The position numbers and the translations under genes are program-made. Positions 58,231 to 64,000 of a stretch of 64,000 nucleotides of DNA are shown in pieces. The number at the start of each line of letters is the position of its first letter. Position 1 is the stretch's first letter. A model generated the notes under the pieces. That model ran no database searches. It was given only the letters and a program-made list of their open reading frames with translations, and was not told the DNA's origin. Source of the stretch: Ensifer adhaerens (lineage in GTDB: Bacteria > Pseudomonadota > Alphaproteobacteria > Rhizobiales > Rhizobiaceae); NCBI RefSeq assembly GCF_013283195.1, contig NZ_JABEKT010000001.1, positions 2,328,509 through 2,392,508 of the forward strand, given 5' to 3'.

Positions 58231-58241
58231 TGCGGGGCAAC

Positions 58242-58751
58242 ATGCTGATCAGGCAAGCAAGGGAAGATGATCTCCCGGTCATCTGCGACATCTACAACGA
58301 CGCGGTGGCCAACACGACCGCCATCTGGAACGAGACGATTGTCGACGTTGCCAATCGATCTGCATGGTTCAAGGCGCGACGCGAAGCCGGATACCCTGTG
58401 CTGGCGGCAGTATCCGATGCTGGCGACATCGTCGGCTACGCCTCCTTCGGCGACTGGCGGGCGTTTGACGGCTACCGACACACGGTCGAGCATTCCGTCT
58501 ATGTCCATCGCGACAGCCGTGGCGGCGGCATCGGCCGTAAGTTGATGGTCGCCTTGATTGCAGAGGCCGAACGCCTGGACAAGCATGTGATGGTGGCGGG
58601 GATAGAATCGGAGAATGCCGCATCGATACGGCTTCACCAACAGCTGGGCTTCACCGAAACCGGTCGAATGCGCGAGGTCGGGACGAAGTTCGGACGCTGG
58701 CTGGATCTGACCTTCATGCAGCTGGTGCTGACGACCGGTTCACCCGCCTGA
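58242..58751 (+). CDS. GNAT acetyltransferase, phosphinothricin-acetyltransferase-like
   Basis: A 169-residue protein with the PAT/MddA-type features: DIYNDAVANTTAIWNE near the start, HSVYVHRDSRGGGIGRKLM as acetyl-CoA loop, and LHQQLGFTETGRMREVGTKFGRWLDLTFMQL at the end. It acetylates a small amine such as phosphinothricin, methionine sulfone or a natural analogue. It could start at ATG 58230 instead. It is read divergently from its likely regulator. Confidence 0.88.
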   Translation: MLIRQAREDDLPVICDIYNDAVANTTAIWNETIVDVANRSAWFKARREAGYPVLAAVSDAGDIVGYASFGDWRAFDGYRHTVEHSVYVHRDSRGGGIGRKLMVALIAEAERLDKHVMVAGIESENAASIRLHQQLGFTETGRMREVGTKFGRWLDLTFMQLVLTTGSPA

Positions 58752-58830
58752 CGCGCCTGTTTTTCCGAGCCCCACAAGATGCTATGTAGGAAGCTTGGCA
58801 GTTTCGGCGAGGCGTTGCGGGCGACACGAT

Positions 58831-59784
58831 ATGGGGAACGGCAGCTCAGAAGGTGTTGCGTATGCTGTCAGAGGTCTGCTCGCGCTGCTGATGACGGTGA
58901 GTATTGGGCGCCCGGATGCTGCCCATGCCCGCATCGACGAGTTGCCGGTGCGCGCCAAATGTATCTATGTCGGTCGGTCCGCCACGGACCCTGCCAAATC
59001 GCTGTGCGTCAGCAAGGAGCGCTTCGAGCGCGACGTTTGCGGCGTCATCGATCACTACGCCACTGCCAATGACCTGCCACCGGCGTTCTTCGCGCGCCTG
59101 ATCTGGCGCGAAAGCCTGTTTCGGCCGAATGCGGTCAGCCCGAAAGGGGCCGAGGGCATCGCGCAATTCATGCCGGGTACAGCAAAAATGCGTGGCCTTG
59201 CCAACAGCTTCGACGTCGTTGCCGCCCTGGGCAAGTCTGCCGAGTATCTCGGCGAACTGAAGACGCGCTACGGCAATCTGGGTTTTGCTGCCGCCGCCTA
59301 CAATGCCGGCGAGAACGGGCTCGAGCGTTTTCTCGAGGTGGATTGGCTGCCGGCCGAGACGCGCAACTATGTGCTGGCGATCACCGCCTATAGCGTCGAG
59401 GACTGGCGGGACAATCCGCCCAAGACCCTCGATCTGACGCTCGACAAGAACAAGAATTTCCTCGAAGGCTGCGTGGCGCTGGCAAGCACGCGCCAGCTGC
59501 GCGAGATCGACGTGATCGACGAGGCCGAGTGGGCGCCCTGGGGCGTGCAGCTCGCAGCCCATTTCCAGAAGTCGATTGCGCAGCGACTGTTCGTCAACGC
59601 CGTCAAGCGGTTGCCGGATCCCATCCGCAGCGAGAAGGCGCTGCTGCTGCGTGAGCGCAACGCCAGTTTCGGTCGCCGTATTCGATATGCCGCCCGCATC
59701 GGCCGCGACAGCCAGGCGGAAGCCAATGCGCTTTGCGCCACCATCCGAAAGAATGGTGGCGCCTGTCTCGTTTTCAGGAACTGA
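58831..59784 (+). CDS. lytic transglycosylase (SLT domain) protein
   Basis: A ~317-residue exported protein. Signal peptide near GLLALLMTVSIGRPDAAHA. The SLT lysozyme-like domain contains the catalytic glutamate in LIWRESLFRPNAVSPKGAEGIAQFMPGTA and the AAAYNAGENGLERFL motif. It cleaves peptidoglycan with anhydromuramyl formation. A TTG at 58795 would be an upstream start. Its 3' end overlaps the convergent dehydrogenase gene by 11 bases. Confidence 0.9.
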   Translation: MGNGSSEGVAYAVRGLLALLMTVSIGRPDAAHARIDELPVRAKCIYVGRSATDPAKSLCVSKERFERDVCGVIDHYATANDLPPAFFARLIWRESLFRPNAVSPKGAEGIAQFMPGTAKMRGLANSFDVVAALGKSAEYLGELKTRYGNLGFAAAAYNAGENGLERFLEVDWLPAETRNYVLAITAYSVEDWRDNPPKTLDLTLDKNKNFLEGCVALASTRQLREIDVIDEAEWAPWGVQLAAHFQKSIAQRLFVNAVKRLPDPIRSEKALLLRERNASFGRRIRYAARIGRDSQAEANALCATIRKNGGACLVFRN

Positions 59785-60808
59785 CTGCCATCGTGGCAGG
59801 CGCTAACGCCTCGTCGGCTCCGACGCGTCCCGCAGCCTGCGGCAGGCAGCCAAGCGACTTCAGGGTTTTGGCCACGGCTTCATCGATCGGCGTATGCGGC
59901 TCCTCACCGAGTAGGGCCAGCAGCCGGTCGTTCGGCATTTGCAGCGGCTGACCCCAGAGGTAGCGCATCTTGCGCAACTCGCGAAACAGCGGCACGACGG
60001 GAGACGCCAAAGTCACCAGCCACCATGGAAAAGCGCGTGCCGGAAGGTTTGTCGATCCCGCAGCCCGCGCGATGGCGGCAACCATCTTCGTGCCGTCGTC
60101 GTCGACGAAACCGCGCATGTGGTAGACGGCAAAGGCCGGCAGATCCTTTGCGCGCTCGACCAGGCGGATCATCGTCTCGGCCACGTCGGGCAAATAGGCC
60201 CATTGATGCGCAATTCCCTTCTTTCCGGGGTAGCTGACAGCGCTCAGTGGTTTTCCAGGCTTCACCAGCCCTTGCGAGAACCAGTTGTTGGCGGCGTCGG
60301 GCCCGAAGAAATCCCCTGCCCGCAGGATGATCACGCCGACACCGGCGTCCGACGCAGCCTTGAGCCGAAGCTCCATCTCCTTGCGGATCATGCCCTTGTC
60401 CGTGTGTGGGCTCTGCGGGCTGTTCTCGCTCAGGACTGGAAAAGCATCGGGGCCGAAATTGTAGATCGTGCCCGGCAGGAGAATGCGAGCACCTTCCGCT
60501 TTTGCAGCGGCAATGGTGTTGTCAAGCATCGGCAGGACCAGCTGACCCCAGTTGCGGTAGCCGGGTGGATTGACGGCATGCACGATCAGTTGGACGCCTT
60601 CGGCGGCGGCGCGTACGTCCAGTCGCTTCATCGCGTCACCCTCGATCCAATCGTACGCGGGTGCCATCTGGGCGGCCTTGGCGAGATTGCGGTTGAGTGC
60701 GCGCACTTTCCATCCGCGCTGGCTGAGGCCGCGAGCAACGGCACTACCGATGCCACCGGTCGCGCCCAATACCAGGACTGTTCTTGCCTCTTCCAGATTG
60801 TCGATCAT
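59774..60808 (-). CDS. NAD(P)-dependent epimerase/dehydratase-like oxidoreductase
   Basis: A 344-residue extended SDR/NmrA-type protein. Cofactor loop TVLVLGATGGIGSAV (residue ~10), and LLPGTIYNFGP with the Tyr-x3-Lys region altered. Divergent from a LysR gene, which probably regulates it. Substrate unknown. Confidence 0.82.
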   Translation of the reverse strand: MIDNLEEARTVLVLGATGGIGSAVARGLSQRGWKVRALNRNLAKAAQMAPAYDWIEGDAMKRLDVRAAAEGVQLIVHAVNPPGYRNWGQLVLPMLDNTIAAAKAEGARILLPGTIYNFGPDAFPVLSENSPQSPHTDKGMIRKEMELRLKAASDAGVGVIILRAGDFFGPDAANNWFSQGLVKPGKPLSAVSYPGKKGIAHQWAYLPDVAETMIRLVERAKDLPAFAVYHMRGFVDDDGTKMVAAIARAAGSTNLPARAFPWWLVTLASPVVPLFRELRKMRYLWGQPLQMPNDRLLALLGEEPHTPIDEAVAKTLKSLGCLPQAAGRVGADEALAPATMAVSS

Positions 60809-60901
60809 TGCGTGTCTCCATCGGTTTTGATGGCGACACTGTCCTGCAATGCACTGATAAACGGAATTGTCGTTTTCTGTTTCGTTGTTATACTTTTATG
60901 T

Positions 60902-61798
60902 ATGAGCGAAATCGAACCCAGCTGGGACTTATACCGGACATTCCTGATGGTGCTGAAGGAGGGCTCGCTGTCGGCGGCCGCACGCGAGCTCGGCCTGACG
61001 CAGCCGACGGTCGGGCGCCATGTCGATGCGATGGAGGAGATGCTCGGGTTTCCGCTCTTCACTCGCTCGCCCCAGGGCCTGATGCCGACCGATGCCGCCC
61101 GCGCGCTGCAACCCTATGCGGAAACGCTGGCGGCGACGTCAGCCGCCCTGCTTCGTGCCGCCTCCGGCCAGCAGGACACCGTCAGCGGAACGGTGCGCAT
61201 CAGCGCCAGCGAGGTCATCGGTATCGAGGTGCTGCCGCCGATCCTTGCCGAGCTGCACGCGCAATATCCGGACCTGATCATCGAGCTGTCGGCGTCCGAT
61301 GCGATCGAGGATATTCTGCGACAGGAAGCGGACATTGCGGTGCGCATGGCGGTGCCCAGCCAGGATGCGCTGGTGGCGCTTCACGTCGGTGCGGTGCCAC
61401 TCGGTTTTCACGCCCACCGGCGCTATCTCGACCGGCGCGGGATGCCGGAGACGCTTGCCGATCTGAGTGGGCACAGCCTGATCGGCTACGACCGTGAGAC
61501 GGCGGCAATCCGCGCCATCATCGCCCGCACACCTGAGTTGCCCGACGTGCGCTTTGCGCTGAAGGCTGACAGCAACCTCGCGCAGCTTGCCGCCATTCGC
61601 GCCGGTTTCGGCATCGGCATCTGTCAGAACGCGCTTGCCGCCCGCGATCCCGATATTCTTCCGGTTCTGGCGGGCAGTTTTGCAATGAAGCTCGAGACCT
61701 GGCTCGTCATGCATGAAAACTTGAAGACCGCGCCGCGTTGCCGCGTGGTCTTCGATGCGTTGGCCAAGGGCCTGAGAACCTATATCCGCCAGCCGTGA
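60902..61798 (+). CDS. LysR family transcriptional regulator
   Basis: A 298-residue regulator with an N-terminal HTH (TFLMVLKEGSLSAAARELGLTQPTVGRHVDAME) and a substrate-binding domain. Start ATG 60902. Divergent with the dehydrogenase gene at 60808, an arrangement where LysR proteins control the neighbour. Followed by a bidirectional terminator. Confidence 0.88.
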   Translation: MSEIEPSWDLYRTFLMVLKEGSLSAAARELGLTQPTVGRHVDAMEEMLGFPLFTRSPQGLMPTDAARALQPYAETLAATSAALLRAASGQQDTVSGTVRISASEVIGIEVLPPILAELHAQYPDLIIELSASDAIEDILRQEADIAVRMAVPSQDALVALHVGAVPLGFHAHRRYLDRRGMPETLADLSGHSLIGYDRETAAIRAIIARTPELPDVRFALKADSNLAQLAAIRAGFGIGICQNALAARDPDILPVLAGSFAMKLETWLVMHENLKTAPRCRVVFDALAKGLRTYIRQP

Positions 61799-61816
61799 CG
61801 TGTCGTGCTTCAATAG

Positions 61817-61842
61817 AAAAGCCCGCCAATTGGCGGGCTTTT
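61817..61842. terminator. bidirectional terminator between lysR and gyrA
   Basis: AAAAGCCCGCC / GGCGGGCTTTT with a 4-base AATT loop. Serves the convergent genes on both strands. Confidence 0.92.
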
Positions 61843-61862
61843 CAGTCGATTGAAGCAGTCTA

Positions 61863-64000
61863 TCAGGCTTCGGTTTCAGGTGTTTCCGGTGCGCCGCTTT
61901 CTGCCGCCACCAGCTCCTCACCCTCTTCGTCACCTTCCGGTTCGCTGATGCGCTCGACCGAGACGACCTTTTCGTCCTTGGCCGTCGAGAAGATCGTCAC
62001 GCCCTTGGTGGCGCGGCTCGCAAGCCGGACGCCATTGATCGGCACGCGGATCAGCTGGCCACCGTCTGAAACGAGCATGATCTGGTCGTTGTCTTCGATC
62101 GGGAAGGTCGCGACCAGTTGGCCGATCTCTGCCGTCTTCGAGGTGTCGGTGGCGCGGATGCCCTTGCCGCCGCGACCCGAGGTGCGGAAATCGTAGGAGG
62201 ACGAACGCTTGCCGAAGCCCTTCTCCGAAACCGTCAGCACGAACTGCTCGCGTGCCTTCAGCTCTTCGTAGCGCTCATTGCTGAGTTCGCCACCTTCGGT
62301 GACTTCTTCACCGACCAATGCGATTTCTTCCTCATCGCCATTCGTCGCGCGCCGCTCGGCGGCTGCACGTTTCAGATAGGCCGCCCGTTCCCATGGCTCG
62401 GCATCGACATGGCCGAGGATCGCCATCGAGATGATACGGTCGCCATCGCCGAGGTTGATGCCGCGAACGCCGATCGAGTTACGGCCCGCAAAGACGCGCA
62501 CGTCGTCGACGGGGAAGCGGATGCACTGGCCCAGCGCCGTCGTCAGCATGACGTCGTCATGCTCGGTGCAGGTATCGACAGAGAGGATCTCGTCGCCATC
62601 TTCCTCGAGCTTCATCGCAATCTTGCCGTTGCGGTTGACCTGAACGAAGTCGGACAGCTTGTTGCGACGAACCGTGCCGCGGGTCGTCGAGAACATGACG
62701 TCGAGGTTTTCCCACGTCGTTTCATCCTCGGGCAGCGGCATGATCGTGGTGATGCGTTCGCCAGGCTCCAGAGGCAGCATGTTGATCAGTGCCTTGCCGC
62801 GCGACTGCGGCGTGCCGATCGGCAGACGCCAGACCTTCTCCTTGTAGACGATGCCACGCGAAGAGAAGAACAGAATTGGCGTGTGCGTGTTGGCAACGAA
62901 TAGCCGGGTAACGAAATCCTCGTCTCTCGTCGCCATGCCGGAGCGGCCCTTGCCGCCGCGACGCTGCGCACGATAGGTCGTCAGCGGCACGCGCTTGATG
63001 TAGCCAAGATGCGAGACGGTCACGACCATGTCTTCACGGGCGATCAGGTCCTCGTCGTCCATGTCGGGACCGCCTTCGGCGATCTCGCTGCGGCGCGGCG
63101 TGCCGAACTCCTGGCTGATGGCCGTGAGTTCGTCCTTGACGATGGTCATGATGCGCAGGCGCGACGACAGGATATCGAGGTAATCCTTGATTTCCTCGCC
63201 GATCTTGTTGAGTTCGTCGCCGATTTCGTCGCGACCGAGTGCGGTCAGGCGCTGCAGACGCAGGTCGAGAATGGCGCGCGCCTGCTCTTCCGAGAGGTTG
63301 TAGGTGTTGTCTTCGTTGATCCGGTGACGCGGATCGTCGATCAGCCGGATGAGGCTGTCGACGTCGTGCGCCGGCCAGCGACGTTCCATCAACTGCTCGC
63401 GCGCGGTCTGCGGATCGGGCGCCTGCCGGATCAGCTTGATCACTTCGTCGATGTTGGCAACCGCAATGGCTAGACCAACGAGCACGTGGGCGCGGTCGCG
63501 CGCCTTGCGCAGCAGGTACTTCGTTCTCCGGCTAACGACTTCCTCGCGGAAGGAGACGAAAGCCCTGAGCATGTCGAGCAGCGTCATCTGTTCCGGCTTG
63601 CCGCCGTTGAGCGCCACCATGTTGCAGCCGAAGGACGACTGCAGCGGCGTGTAACGGTAGAGCTGGTTCAGGATGACGTCGGCATTGGCGTCGCGCTTGA
63701 GCTCGACGACGACACGGTAGCCCTGACGGTCGGATTCGTCGCGCAGGTCCGAGATGCCCTCGATGCGCTTGTCGCGCACAAGTTCGGCCATCTTCTCGAT
63801 CATCGTTGCCTTGTTCACCTGGAAAGGGATCTCGGTGATGATGATCTGCTCGCGGTCTCCGCGCATCGGCTCGATGTGGGCGCGGCCGCGCATGATGACC
63901 GAGCCGCGGCCGGTCTCGTAGGCCGAGCGGATGCCCGAACGGCCGAGAATGAGCGCACCGGTCGGGAAGTCCGGCCCCGGGATGATTTCCATCAGTTCCG
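61863..64000 (-). CDS. gyrA: DNA gyrase subunit A, C-terminal ~712 residues (cut by window end)
   Basis: The gene runs in from beyond 64000 and stops at 61863. Present: last part of the breakage-reunion domain (from ELMEIIPGPDFPTG), the coiled-coil tower, and the C-terminal beta-pinwheel with GyrA-box-like QRRGGKG. The N-terminal catalytic tyrosine and the quinolone region lie outside. The acidic tail with EGDEEGEELVAAESG is typical of rhizobial gyrase. Terminator shared with lysR. Confidence 0.96.
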   Translation of the reverse strand, partial: ELMEIIPGPDFPTGALILGRSGIRSAYETGRGSVIMRGRAHIEPMRGDREQIIITEIPFQVNKATMIEKMAELVRDKRIEGISDLRDESDRQGYRVVVELKRDANADVILNQLYRYTPLQSSFGCNMVALNGGKPEQMTLLDMLRAFVSFREEVVSRRTKYLLRKARDRAHVLVGLAIAVANIDEVIKLIRQAPDPQTAREQLMERRWPAHDVDSLIRLIDDPRHRINEDNTYNLSEEQARAILDLRLQRLTALGRDEIGDELNKIGEEIKDYLDILSSRLRIMTIVKDELTAISQEFGTPRRSEIAEGGPDMDDEDLIAREDMVVTVSHLGYIKRVPLTTYRAQRRGGKGRSGMATRDEDFVTRLFVANTHTPILFFSSRGIVYKEKVWRLPIGTPQSRGKALINMLPLEPGERITTIMPLPEDETTWENLDVMFSTTRGTVRRNKLSDFVQVNRNGKIAMKLEEDGDEILSVDTCTEHDDVMLTTALGQCIRFPVDDVRVFAGRNSIGVRGINLGDGDRIISMAILGHVDAEPWERAAYLKRAAAERRATNGDEEEIALVGEEVTEGGELSNERYEELKAREQFVLTVSEKGFGKRSSSYDFRTSGRGGKGIRATDTSKTAEIGQLVATFPIEDNDQIMLVSDGGQLIRVPINGVRLASRATKGVTIFSTAKDEKVVSVERISEPEGDEEGEELVAAESGAPETPETEA

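Overview
This window is high-GC chromosomal DNA of a Rhizobiaceae bacterium, most likely Sinorhizobium/Ensifer. The reasons are the gene order lpsB-lpsE-lpsC-lrp followed by trxB-lsrB-tandem AbcR-type sRNAs-arsR, the order coaD-ppiA-ppiB-queA-tgt, the GTTC-N7-GTTC SOS box beside lexA, and protein sequences typical of that group. No prophage, integron, CRISPR array or intact transposon was seen, so most of it is core chromosome with short accessory or decayed stretches.

Layout. 1-9 kb: end of ald, then a minus-strand run with sseA, a trans-editing AlaX-type protein and cysK, an SDR enzyme, a paired SMR exporter, cfa and phrB. 9-17.6 kb: gene-poor, with three tRNAs (Asn, Cys, Ser), lexA with its SOS box, a thermonuclease-like protein, and many small secreted, membrane or basic proteins, including two shorter than 50 residues. 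17.9-25.6 kb: cell-wall genes rlpA and a dacF-like gene, then the tight set tmk-holB-metG-tatD-MBL hydrolase. 25.6-28.7 kb: purC and a poorly conserved accessory patch. 29-33 kb: tgt-queA (queuosine), two cyclophilins and coaD. 33-47 kb: two micro-ORFs, MATE and two MFS exporters, ypfJ, a LytTR regulator, a zinc alcohol dehydrogenase, carB and greA with structured leaders.

47-58 kb holds the envelope and symbiosis-related block. LPS-core glycosyltransferases lpsB, lpsE and an LpsC-like protein sit with lrp. A methyltransferase and a pyruvyl-transferase-like gene follow, then trxB, the LysR regulator lsrB and two tandem AbcR-type sRNAs, then an ArsR regulator with an Old Yellow Enzyme. In S. 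meliloti LsrB activates the lrp3-lpsCDE operon, and LsrB/VtlR-type proteins control AbcR sRNAs in relatives, so this block probably links redox and nutrient sensing to envelope composition and transport. 58-64 kb: an XRE-cupin/GNAT divergent pair, a lytic transglycosylase, a nucleotide-sugar-type dehydrogenase with a divergent LysR regulator, and the 3' part of gyrA running out of the window.

The most interesting items are the tandem sRNA locus, a Tgt whose four zinc ligands are mostly replaced, a DD-carboxypeptidase homologue lacking two of three active-site motifs, hairpin leaders in front of greA and carB, the apparent absence of lpsD, and several unannotatable micro-proteins with good ribosome binding sites. 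No clearly new multi-gene system was found.
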